Source: Adineta ricciae (lineage: Eukaryota > Rotifera > Eurotatoria > Adinetida > Adinetidae). From it: a stretch of 64,000 nucleotides of DNA. Position 1 is the stretch's first letter; each line of letters opens with the position of its first letter. A model generated the notes under the pieces. The model worked only from the letters and a program-made list of their open reading frames with translations. It was not told where the DNA came from and did no database searches. This document shows positions 48,407 through 58,881 of the stretch, piece by piece. Made by a program: the position numbers and the translations under genes. The DNA is taken from NCBI GenBank assembly GCA_905250025.1, contig CAJNOJ010000233.1, positions 97,205 through 161,204 on the forward strand. The letters run 5' to 3'.

Positions 48407-50078
48407 ATGGAATTTGTGAGAAGGAATCCGAATTTTTATAAATCGATGGGAGTTTTGATTTTGTTGATTGAAATGAATTTACTTGGTGGAACTATTTTCG
48501 GCTTTCCAGCACTTTTTCCTATTTTAAGTCAAATGAAAATTTATCAAAATTCATCTCAAATTAAACATTTTCAAGTAATTTTATGCCCTTTTCTGCTTTG
48601 TCTTTATTATTTTTTGCTCGAAAGAACGCATTGACAATTGGAATTGCGGCATTCGATTCACCCGCTTTTTTCATTGGAATTCTAATCGATAAATTTGGTT
48701 GTCGATTTGTTAAACTAATTTCAATGTAAAATCACATTTTCTCCCAAAATTTCCTCGAAAAACTTCTTTTTTTCCAGAATTTTTCACATCATTGGATGGT
48801 TATCCTTGGCATTACTTAAACCAGGTGACTAAAATTCTTCTTTTTTTCTCATCCAAATAATCTCGTTTATCCAAAGGTCGCGATTGGTTAATGTATCTTC
48901 ATTGTATATTTTCCTCCATTAGTGGAATTATGATTCTGCTGACGAGTTATACATCTGCGAATTACTTTTCCAAGTCCCGTGCGCTTGTTTCTTCACTTTT
49001 AGCAGGAGCGGGAATCTCTGCGACGATGTGGTTCGCAGTTTTTCAAGTAATCAAACAAAAAAAATGAATGCTTTCCAAAAATTTCGTTTTTTCAAGATTT
49101 TGATTGATAGAAATACTTGTGAATTGAGCACATTGGCATATGTTTGGCTGGGCTTTGCTCTGCTAATCTTCTTAACTTCGTTTCTTTTCCTCGATTGGAA
49201 TTATTCGTTTTGGAATTTACCCTATAAATTTGATATTCAACTTGAATCAACTGCCGATCGAAATCACGAAATTAATTTTTGGAAAACTCTTCGAGATCCT
49301 TTGTATATCTCCGTTGTTTTGTTTCTGAGTGTCCTTATCATTCCAACCGTATTTCTTTCGGTTGTTTGGCAACCGTTGATACAGTTTATTACAAATCAAA
49401 ACAAATCATCAAGTCGATCATATACATTTGCATATAACATTTCAACACTATCGGCAATCGTTATTTGTCCAGTTAATGGTTATTTACTCGGGTTCAAAGC
49501 GGATCGAAGTAAATGGGAAAAGCTTTTGATTTTTGGAGAGAATAAAGTTTTGTTTGAAGGTCAAAAACAGAAATTATTGAATATTTCGATCGTTGAAACG
49601 ATTTCTTGGTTATTAAATGTGATTTTATGTTTGATAACTATGTTTCCATCGACACCGAACATCGTCATTCCAATTTTAGTATTGAACTGTTTCTGTCGTT
49701 CGACAGTTGTCGCTGGATGTCAATCGGTGATTTCAACATTGTAAGTTTCACTTTTTCTCGATAATTTAAAAGAATAATTCAAAGAAAACAGTTTTCCATC
49801 TCAATACATCGGTCGTTTGACTGGAATTATGTGGAGTTTCGTCGGTGGATTTACTTTTATTCAACTTTTATTAATAAAACTAGTCGATGAGATCAATCAA
49901 TCATGGAAAGTAAGTCAAACTTAATTGTTTATCTTTCAAAATTTTTCTTTAGGCTTGGTTAATCATCTTAATCATGGCTTTGTTGATGAGTTCACATCTG
50001 ATTCAAGTTTGGATCAAATATTTCAAATTCCAAACTCCGCAAATTAACAATTCGTGCTTGACAAACACAAGATTCTGA
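48407..50078 (+). CDS. SLC43-like major facilitator transporter (copy B)
   Basis: About seven exons splice to an open chain: MEFVRRNPNFYKSMGVLIL, LLGGTIFGFPALFPIL, GILIDKFGCRFVKLIS, a span-rich exon ending AGISATMWFAVFQ, a long exon with WLGFALLIFLTSFLFLDW and SVVLFLSVLIIPTVFLSV, then RYIGRLTGIMWSFVGGFTF and a last exon ending NNSCLTNTRF. Twelve spans are plausible. The family SLC43 comprises facilitators of large neutral amino acids (LAT3/4) or purine bases (ENBT1); the substrate cannot be told here. The region that is frameshifted in copy A is intact (LLIFGENKVLFEGQ). Confidence 0.82.
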
Positions 50079-50208
50079 TCGGTACTCTTTCTGACAAAAC
50101 GAGGAAAAGACATGTTCGATCTTATCAACATATTTCCGTGCGATACGAAACAAAACATAACAAAAAAAGAAAAGTCGAATATATTTCTTGTATAAACAAC
50201 ATCCAGTA

Positions 50209-51573
50209 TCATCCGTCGATATCTTGTTTTTCTTCTACCTGAGTGAATTCTATCAGAGATTTTAATATCGAAGAAAGTTCTTCATTTGGCTGATTTAATT
50301 CCTGCAAATAATCATATTGTTGTTCTTCATTACCGTAACGAAAATATTTTTCATTGTTATTCAATTGGTCGATCATAGATTTCAGCGAAATATGCAGTGC
50401 TTGACATAACTGATGAATTAATCTCATTTGTCGATGACATTCCTTTACAATCAATGATTGTGTTCTCATCAAACTCATTCGCTCATCTCCGGAAGTTAAT
50501 AGTTTGTCATTGAGAATCTAAAACGAAATCTGTTGGTCAAATCCGGAGAGAGAAAAAAAGCAAAAACAGACTTGTTTTGTGAATTGAATATGTTGTGAAA
50601 GTATCGCGAAGGATTGCTGAAAGTGTGACCAATGTTCGGATAATATCTTTACTTCGTCGGTAATGTTTGTTAAGAACTCCAAATCATATTCGCGTTTGAT
50701 TTGTTCGAATTGAATTGTTTGATTTTGGTCAACTGTTGATTGAAGACATGTCTGTGCGTAAATGTGTTCTTCACGAGCCTTTTTAACAGCTGCTAATGCT
50801 TTTTCAACATCTTCTTTTGTTCCCCGACGATTTTTGTATGAAAGTAACATTTTGTTGTAATGTTCGTCAGCGCGTTTTTCAAGTTCGGATTTGAATTTGA
50901 TTTCTTCCGTTTTTTTGTGAATTTGTTCATCTGAAGGAATTTGAGTCCATGTTTCATCGTAAATCTTTTGCTTATTTGAAGATGTTATGGTCAAAATACG
51001 AATAAATTCATCGAATTGTGAACTTTGCTCCAGAGGAAATTCATTGACAAATCTTTCGAATGTTTCTTTGATATCTGTGATGTTTTTCCAAAAGAAATCC
51101 AATGTTTCCGGATCATCAGCTTCATTTTGAATACTGTGAAAAGAAGACAACCAGTTTGAAAAATTTTCTAAGATGAGATCATTGATTTGGTTGAATTTAT
51201 TTAGAAGATTTTTCATTTCAGTTGATTGTTGCAATAGAAAAGAATGTAATTCGTCATTGGAATCCAATTGTAAATTGTCTTTAGAGGAAAATATTATCAC
51301 ACGATTTAGATGATTCACAGCTTGAAATCCATTAGTGAAATGATCCACCCAATCTTTGTCCAGTTCAAATCGCCGCGGTCGTTCTGGTTGTGTAGTCTGC
51401 CATGGAATGAAGAGATATATTGATAATAATACTATTAATAGAGCGGCAATCTTTGAAATTGAAACTATAAAAGAAAAAAAACTTCGTTTAAGAAGAAAGT
51501 TCATTCGTTGGTTTTCGAGTTACAAAAATCTATAATGGTTGAAAGTCATACTACGTCTACTATAGTTCTTCAT
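50209..51573 (-). CDS. Single-span membrane protein with coiled-coil domain (copy B)
   Basis: This is the partner of 30466-31847. The first exon (ATG 51573, MKNYSRR) splices at a TTTTATAG acceptor to ISISKIAALLIVLLSIYLFI, the only membrane span. The charged helical domain and the last exon (ILNDKLLTSGDERMS to EEKQDIDG) are open. An alternative unspliced start at 51504 (MNFLLKRSFFSFIV) reads in frame into the same protein in this copy but hits a stop in copy A, which favours the spliced model. Confidence 0.7.
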
Positions 51574-51655
51574 AGTCGAAATGAATCTGAAGGTGTACTG
51601 ATGAAAATGATTTATTTCGAAGATAGGTAAACTAATAGAAGAACATCTGACTATA

Positions 51656-52519
51656 CTACAAAATCTCACAGCATTTTTTATGTTGACGAACACGATCGTG
51701 CGATCTAGAAGTACCGGGTAGAATTGCGCGTCTTTCCTCTGGTTGCGATCGTTGTCTTTGATCAATGTTAAATGGTTTTTTAACATTCCGAAACAACTGA
51801 ATAAGATTTCGTCGGTAATGATAAACAGTTTCAAATTGTTCGGTGACTAATTCCAAATCTTTTCGATTCACTCCATCTTGGCTTATTGAACCAGAAAAAT
51901 AAATTCCTTGACGAAAATATGGTACAACTGTTCGAAAGTTGACATCGTTTTCAATTTCATCTAATAGACGTTGACGTTCTCGTTCACCTTTCAATTCACA
52001 TCGAGTAATGACCAAACACAAATTCGAACAAATCTGTTCGCCGAAATAATTGACTAGTTTATGTAAAATATCAATATCTGCGTCATTGACTCCCGCTTCG
52101 AACGATGTACAAAAACATATCAGATGAACTTGTCGGATGTTGTTTTCAATGCAAAAGTTATGCACATTGTTCATCGATGTGTCTTTTTGTCTCATTGATC
52201 CATTGAAAGGTTCAGATGTTTCGATAATAGTTAACGAAAGATTTGAATCGCGTACTGAAAATGGTGGATAAAGAATCGTTGAAGGTGCTCCAGAAAATAA
52301 TGAGGAGTTAGTTGGTATGTAACAAGGATCTTGTAAAACATTTTTTAAAGTTGTTTTTCCGATGTGTTGTCGACCGATGATGAGGATGTTTTTCTGTAGA
52401 TTATTTTGATTGGATGGCGTGTTTCTTTGTTTTTTCCTGTAAAGTTCTTTGATCTGATTGACTATTGATTCTTGTGTAACGTTTTTATTTGAATTCGATT
52501 GATTTTCTCGAGGAAACAT
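51656..52519 (-). CDS. AIG1-like GTPase 1, CaaX ending (copy B)
   Basis: The protein has 287 residues, the same length as copy A, with about a dozen substitutions. G1 GRQHIGKT, the unusual G3 IIETSEPF, G4 ITRCELKGE and the C-terminal KCCEIL CaaX box are all kept. Retention of the odd G3 in both copies indicates it is a fixed feature rather than decay. The start is preceded by TTTCAG 4 nt before ATG. Confidence 0.8.
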   Translation of the reverse strand: MFPRENQSNSNKNVTQESIVNQIKELYRKKQRNTPSNQNNLQKNILIIGRQHIGKTTLKNVLQDPCYIPTNSSLFSGAPSTILYPPFSVRDSNLSLTIIETSEPFNGSMRQKDTSMNNVHNFCIENNIRQVHLICFCTSFEAGVNDADIDILHKLVNYFGEQICSNLCLVITRCELKGERERQRLLDEIENDVNFRTVVPYFRQGIYFSGSISQDGVNRKDLELVTEQFETVYHYRRNLIQLFRNVKKPFNIDQRQRSQPEERRAILPGTSRSHDRVRQHKKCCEIL

Positions 52520-52563
52520 TATCTGAAAGAAGTAGAAAAATTAGAAGTGTTGCGTATTTCTTC

Positions 52564-53527
52564 TTATGAAATGAAGCATCTGTTATTATTTTGCTGACGT
52601 TTATATTCTTCCAATTGTTTAGAGAGATCTTGACGATCCCTTAAAAGTTTTTTCAATTCTGTAAAATCACAATCTTTTATGTCGAATGGATCACTTACCA
52701 TGCTAAATAAGTCGATTAACTTCGTTCGATACCCGCAAATCGTTTCGAATTGATCTTCAATTGTATCCTTTTGGCCCTTCAGCCAATTATCTCTATTTAG
52801 AACGCCGCCAAAAATGAATACCTTTTTGAAAGTACGGAGCAATATCTTTAAAATGAACATCATTGACGATTTCATTGACCAGCTTATCACGTTCAGCTTT
52901 GTCCTTCGATTCACAACGGGTGATGATTAAACAGGAATTTTTCTAAACATCTTTTCCAAGAAAGTCGGTCAAGATTTTCAAAGATTCGATGTCTTGATTG
53001 TTAATTCCGGAATCGAATGATGCACAAAAGCAAACCAGATGAAATTTCGTAATTTCTCGGTTGATACATGTTTCAATAGTTTTAAGAATGGTTTCATTGT
53101 CTTGAATCGTATCAGATGCAGCTCCATGTTCAAATAAACCGGGTGTATCAATGACATTTAGAACAGTAACTGCTTCTTCGGCGATATTCGTTTCAGTTTC
53201 TTCATGAAGTAGCTGTTCTCCTTGCGTTTCTGTCGTTGTTGAATCGCCTGTTCGGTCTCTTTCGGCTTTTGTACCTTCGACAATATATGATTGGAATTCA
53301 GCAACTTTTGTTTGTGCGTAAAGTGTCGATTCAGCACCTATTTGACGAGGATTGACCAGGACACTTTGGATTGTGCTTTTGCTAGTACGAGTTCGACCGA
53401 TGAGTAAAATGTTCTTGAGAATAACTTTTCTTACTTTATACGGAACAAATTTTGCGTAAGCTTCGTCAATAGACTTCTTGATTTCTGTCTGTCGTTCTTT
53501 AACACTCTTTTTCGATCCTTCAAACAT
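52564..53527 (-). pseudogene. AIG1-like GTPase 2, inactivated (copy B)
   Basis: The reading frame begins intact (ATG 53527, MFEGSKKSVKERQ) but carries three lesions. The P-loop Gly is Ser (GRTRTSKST; codon AGC at 53381-53383). A TAG at 52943-52945 replaces a Ser codon of copy A (in the segment DVSKNSC). A one-base shift lies near 52810-52815, after which the frame resumes as GGVLNRDNWLKGQ to the end (CFIS, a CaaX box). The first lesion alone should abolish nucleotide binding, so loss of function probably came first. G3 (VIDTPGLFEHG) is still readable. Confidence 0.85.
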
Positions 53528-53865
53528 CTTTCAATGTATTAATAGACGAAGAACGCTGAAAATATGAATATGAAATCGATCTACTTCACTATGACTCAAA
53601 GCTTTTATTTTTCCAACATACCTTATTGATTTTTTTCTCCTTTTTTCAGTTGCGAGCGACAAATGCGTAATAATAAACTCGCATCTCACACACCATACAT
53701 ATATATATATATATTTCATTCTATTGCCGTCTGCACGGTGTTCTCTTTCTTCTATGTGAAAGAAAGTTTTGTCGTTCTTATCTGCATATGTGTACCGAGT
53801 GGACTACACGTCAGTGGTTAGTTTCTCAGTGAAATAAAATCACGAATACTTTCTTTTTTTTTTCG
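53528..53865 (-). promoter_or_regulatory. Upstream block of GTPase 2, second copy
   Basis: It is nearly identical to 33818-34140, with an expanded TA run near 53698-53715. It ends in a T-rich tract next to the N gap. Confidence 0.4.
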
Positions 53866-53874
53866 NNNNNNNNN
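53866..53874. other. Assembly gap of nine Ns
   Basis: Nine Ns sit inside a poly-T stretch. Homology to copy A ends here, so any SDR partner in copy B is lost or lies elsewhere. Confidence 0.95.
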
Positions 53875-53901
53875 TTTTTTTAACACTTTCGTTTGTTCTA
53901 G

Positions 53902-54043
53902 GAGCAATTATATATTGTATGCAATCATATGTGCGGCTGCAGCGATCATCTTGATCGCGTTACTGTGTAATAAAACTTCATCAATTGTCATACTAAATGA
54001 ATATAGACGTCGTCCGAGCGAAGAAAGAGAATCTTCTGCGTGA
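53902..54043 (+). CDS. Orphan last exon with a membrane span
   Basis: After a good acceptor (GTTTGTTCTAG at 53891-53901) the frame reads SNYILYAIICAAAAIILIAL, then LCNKTSSIVILNEY and RRRPSEERESSA, to a stop at 54041-54043. A single hydrophobic span followed by a short basic tail is the usual ending of a type I membrane protein. The upstream exons are not in the window and would lie in or beyond the N gap. It is below the size at which a gene call is safe, but splice site, span and charge pattern agree. Confidence 0.45.
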
Positions 54044-54638
54044 CATTATGACGACGTTTGAGCACGCTTGATTCTCTTTAACAATTTTGCATAGATATCT
54101 AGCATATTTGTAGTTGTCTCCTTTGAATACTTATGTGTGTGCTGTGCAGTTTTATTGAAAACAACCTTGAACTTTCGTTCAATTTGATTTAAGTTATTAA
54201 TTCTTCTTTATTCAATTGTTTTTTCTGTCTTTGCACGGGAACGATCGCTACGCGGATGAAAGAAAAATCAATCGTTCGACGTTTTTCACTGGCTATCTTC
54301 TTATTGTCACGTAATTAGAAACATTATCAACTGAATTCGAATTCATTACTATGTAAATTTTAATTAGTATCTTACAAAGATTTATTTCTTATGAACTTTA
54401 TACAGAAACAAAATTAGTCGATGCAAGAAGATCCGTTAAAATTTGAATTTTTCCGTGTGCTTCCAAGAAAGCGAAAGATCCAATAAGCAATCTGGATTAT
54501 CGGATCAACGCAGCCTTAACTTTTCTTCCTTTCAACAACTAATATTTTCGAACAAGACAAAAATAATCTTTTGTTGTACATTTCTAGATATAAAATCTAT
54601 CGCTAATTCAAATTAACTCCTGTTTCATTCTTGAGAAA
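54044..54638. other. AT-rich intergenic stretch
   Basis: I see no gene or repeat that I can support in this stretch. Confidence 0.4.
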
Positions 54639-55008
54639 ATGAAAACTGTTGCTGCCTCACAAACAAAATTATTTAAAATGGTTTGCAAACAAGCAGCACT
54701 ATTGAGAGCACCCTATCGCCACTCCCCATGTGCAATAAATCGATTGAAACAACAAAAGCAAAATAAATCAGATGAATCTAACACCACCGAACTCTCCCAA
54801 TGTAATAATAAAATCAAAAGAAACGTCTGCCAAAAGTCATCATCAATTGCTAAGGTATGTACCATCCAACAGTATATTTCACCGCATGTAAAGCACATTC
54901 TTACGAAATACTATGTTTTAATTTTCTTTTTCATAGAAAAAGCCGTTGACACACACAACCAAATATTTCGACTACAAGAATGCTCCTTCTATCGATAAAA
55001 AACTATAA
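54639..55008 (+). CDS. Small basic protein of unknown function
   Basis: Exons 54639-54854 and 54937-55008 (GTATGT donor, TTTTTCATAG acceptor, 82-nt intron) give 95 residues. The protein begins MKTVAASQTKLFKMVCKQAA, is rich in Lys, Gln and Ser, has five cysteines, and ends YFDYKNAPSIDKKL. There is no signal peptide or span. No family is recognised; the in-phase splice is the main support. It has no counterpart elsewhere in the window. Confidence 0.5.
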
Positions 55009-55459
55009 AATTTTATAATAAAAACGAAGTGGAATTTGTTTTCCATGTTTGTAGTGTTTATTTGTGTCACTGTAGCAAGTTTCTGTATATCTCCTTTAAT
55101 CAACAATTTCTATCTATATCTCATGAGTGACATTTTATGTACTTTTAACTATTTCTACTAGTCTCAAAAGATTTCACAAAAATATACAGCATCCAATCCT
55201 AAAGAATTTCGTAGCAATATACAAGTCAAATTTATTTCATGAAGCTGTTATACTGAACTGTAACACGAAACCTACCTTCCAAAAGGTAGCACATGATCAA
55301 AATCATAAGGAAAAAAGAAAAAAAGAGTTCGTAAGTTCAATGATCACATCTATCGGTATTCAGCATTGTCTCAATGGCTTTATGGCAATGAAAATACTAT
55401 GTGCTCAGTTTCAACATCTTCTTCATTCCCTGCCATAGTTGTAGCTCCGTAACAAGGCG
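55009..55459. other. Intergenic stretch
   Basis: A 103-codon frame (55127-55438) reads LKRFHKNIQHPILKNFVAIY and similar but has no recognisable features. I leave it uncalled. Confidence 0.3.
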
Positions 55460-55830
55460 GGTCCTTTGTTGTAAAAAAACGAAACGAAAAGTTTTTTCGA
55501 AAAACTAATCACGGATTCGTGATCCTCGACCCCGATTACCCTTCGGTCAACCCTTATAAAAAACGTTTTTTTCGCAAAAAAGTGGTCCTTTGTTGTAAAA
55601 AAACGAAACGAAAAGTTTTTTCGAAAAACTAATCACGGATTCGTGATCCTCGACCCTGATTACATAAGGTGAATCATTTTTGTGTGACCATTATCAAGTT
55701 TTCTCTGATTTATTGAATGCTGCAATCTGATTGGCTTGGACAGACAGAATGACAGACAGACAAACTTTAAGCATTTTGAGCCCAGTATTTAACCGCTGTA
55801 TAACCCTTTCTTTCAGAAAAGGGAATAACT
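55460..55830. repeat. Dispersed repeat, with a tandem 124-bp unit
   Basis: A GGTCCTTTGTTGTAAAAAAA unit starts at 55460 and again at 55584; each runs about 80 bp to CTCGACCC(C/T)GATTA. It is followed by about 160 bp ending in a hairpin-like CCCTTTCTTTCAGAAAAGGG (about 55804-55823). Most of this composite recurs, diverged, at 63405-63724. It is non-coding and looks like a mobile-element fragment or satellite. Confidence 0.6.
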
Positions 55831-56515
55831 CACCGAAGTGGATCATTCAAGCTTTATCCCATATTCAAGACCAATGACATGCCACTATATATCTCGTACG
55901 ATATTCTTTTTTTCTGATTTTAATAGATTTTAAACAGTATTGCAAACTGATTGATAATGAGAATGAAGCGATTCACTCTGACACACATGTTCAATTTGAA
56001 AACGAAATGCATAGATAATAATTTGGATTCCTTATCTGAAATTATCAAAAAAATACACTTCAAGATCAGAAGAATTCCAGTTTTAGTAAAGGATGATCTT
56101 TAGAACAACTAAATTGTTCTTTTCTTGTTCATTTTGATTGAACTTGGTGATGTGCAGAGAAATCAGCAAGATTTGCCATTATCAAACAATAAATTACAAA
56201 TTCACAAAAGGATGCCAAATGTTTTATTCCAGATCAGATTTTTCCTCAACAAATTTTTGCTGATTAAAATCAAAATGTTTCTATTGTAGATTTTCAAAAT
56301 GATCGAATCATACGTTGATGTGAAAGCACACTGAAACGAATCGGCTCGAAGGTAGCCTACGTGCTTTATTACAAATCTTCTGCGGCTGTATTATTGCGCA
56401 TTAATACTATCGCAGATGCCGATATGTATAAATGTGCCCATATAATTTTTTCTCTTTGGCTGAAGAAGGTTTTCTCCCTCCCTCTGAGGAACATGAAACG
56501 ACAGTCCTAGTTCAT
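55831..56515. other. Intergenic stretch
   Basis: I see no gene here. It ends where similarity with 35692 and onward begins. Confidence 0.4.
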
Positions 56516-56782
56516 ACTTTCAAGTTTACATTTTTGATCATTTAACAATGTGTTTTGCCTTCATTACCTTTCGGCTCTGTCCTGTTTCTTTCTTCCTTCT
56601 ACCAGGTTGGTTTTTTCCAACTCGTTTAATCATAAAATGCGCATTACCATAATTTTCTTCGTCATAAAATCTCAGTGAATATAAGAAAAATATTATTGAT
56701 CACAATCAAAGCGACGAAACAAATAGGGTATTTACCTTAAAAGTACACATCCACAGTTAGTATAAATTTAATCAATGTAACA

Positions 56783-58881
56783 ATGAGTGATATGCTCCAC
56801 ACGTTCACAATAGCATGTCTTGATTTAAATACTAATCCACATGAAGGAAAAAGACGACAATTATTGGCTAAATGTTTCAAATTTTTTCGTACTGTAGCAG
56901 ATTGTCGACAATACATGGAAGAAAATAAAAGCGAAAATATCATCTTAGTAACAGTGGATTCTTTGGGGAAAATAATTCTACCGACCATACACGATCTTCC
57001 TCAATTAACTGCCGTCTATATACAGTGCGCAGATAAAGAAAAAACCGAAGACTGGACACGATGTTATACAAAAGTAAGTAGTATCAAGCTCGTGGAATTT
57101 TGGCGAGTTGCATCTTGAAGATTTATTCACATTATGTTTCAAACGGTCGTCAATATTAATATTGTTTTATAATTTAGATAAAAAATGTCGATACCGATTC
57201 TTCTTCTCTGTTACAACAGTTATATCTCGATGAAATCAAATCTAAAAATACATCACAAAATTCATTTCGAGGAATCGATTTACAAGATCAAACGTCAACA
57301 ATTAGTATTTACAATCGATCCGAAGCTTCATCAACAAAATTGAATGGAAATTTTTTATGGTTTCAATTGTTCATCGAAATTTTACTAAAATTATCATTTA
57401 CGATTTCAACTGCGAAAAAGGAGTTGATCGATTTATTTAAAAATACATATGACAATGATGAAATCGAACAACGTAAAATTAGAGAGTTCGACAACGATTA
57501 TGTGTCTGATAAAGCAATAAACTGGTATACGAAAGATTTTTGTTTATATAGACTCCTTAACAAAGCTCTAAGAAAACAAGATATTGATTTACTTTATACA
57601 TTTCGATTCTATATAGCAGATGTACACCAACAATTACAAAGAGAATATAAACATTTGAAAGCATCAAGTACGACGTCAGTGTTGCATGTTTATCGATCGC
57701 AAGCAATCAGTTCTATTGAATTACAACGCATAAGGCAATCTCAAAATGAATTTATATCAATGAATTCGTTTCTATCAACAAGTAAAAGCAAAGAACAAGC
57801 TTTATCCTTTATATTGGGTGCTGAATCAACAGATGATTTAGCTTATGTTCTTTTTGAAATGTATATTGATCTTAAATTGAATTCGTCGAAACCATTTGCT
57901 GATATCACAATGTTAAGCGCTATTGAAGGTGAAGAAGAAGTCCTTTTTATGTTGGGATCAATATTTCGTATACAAAATGTTACTCAAGATGTCAATAATA
58001 ATCTTTGGATTGTGTCTTTAGAATTATGTAGTCAAGATGATACCGAATTAAATTCTATATTTAAATATTTTACAAATAATTTTGGCGAAAAAACAAGTTT
58101 GTGGCATTTAACTGATTTACTTTTTGATATGTATGAACTTGATAAATCAGAAAAATTCTATAAGCGTTTGATTCCTGAAGTATCGGAATGTGAAGCAGCC
58201 ATATGTTATGACGCTCTAGGTGTTATTGAAAATGAAAGAGCTAACTACAATCTCGCCTTAGCATACCATAATCAGTCATTAAACTATTTGATAAAAATTG
58301 TTGATGATAATCATCCTTTACTTGGTTATACATACGATCATCTTGGTACTGCTTACAGAAATTTAGACGATTATGATCAAGCTTTGAAAAATCATCTGCT
58401 AGCGTGCGAAATTTGGTTAATGGTCTATGGTGATAATCATACCGAGATTGCCAGATCTCTCATTAATATTGGCCTTATTCATGATAAAAAGCAAGATTTT
58501 GACAATGCACTAAGTCATTATTTCTATGCTTTAAAAATATATGAAGAAAATCATCTCCCAAATGATCATCCATTGTTTGGTTTACTATTTAATAATATTG
58601 GTTATATCTATTTTCAACAAGATGATTACATTGAAGCATTAAATTATTACAATAAATCGCTAGAAGTTCGATTGAAATGCTTACCATCATTGCATACCGA
58701 TATTGGGGTTACTTATCATAATATGGGTGCATTGCATTTTAATCACAAAAGTTACCTTCAGGCATTGGATTGTTTCCTAAATGCTAAGGAAATTTATGAA
58801 CATTCCTATGAAAATACACATCCGCGTATACTCAATCTACGAGATGACATACAAAAATGCCAGTTTTTGATAGTAAGTTAG
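56783..58881 (+). CDS. ADP-ribosyltransferase fused to TPR repeats
   Basis: Exons 56783-57073 and 57178-58881 give 664 residues. The N-terminal domain (about residues 15-110; NIILVTVDSLGK, TAVYIQCADK) is of a kind I associate with bdelloid ART-TPR proteins but cannot name. The ART domain (about 200-400) shows the arginine-specific R-S-E pattern: VYRSQ, SMNSFLSTS, and EGEEEVLF with its Glu-x-Glu. About five or six kinesin-light-chain-like TPRs follow (ALGVIENERANY, HLGTAYRNLDDYDQAL, NIGLIHDKKQDFDNAL, NIGYIYFQQDDYIEAL, NMGALHFNHKSYLQAL). The enzyme would transfer ADP-ribose from NAD to protein arginines, with TPRs picking partners. There is no signal peptide, so it is cytosolic. A 5' fragment of the gene is at 35692-36110. 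Confidence 0.88.

Noticed and set aside
55460-55665. CRISPR-like direct repeats
   Set aside because: There are only two long, AT-rich units with a spacer unlike CRISPR, in a eukaryotic genome.
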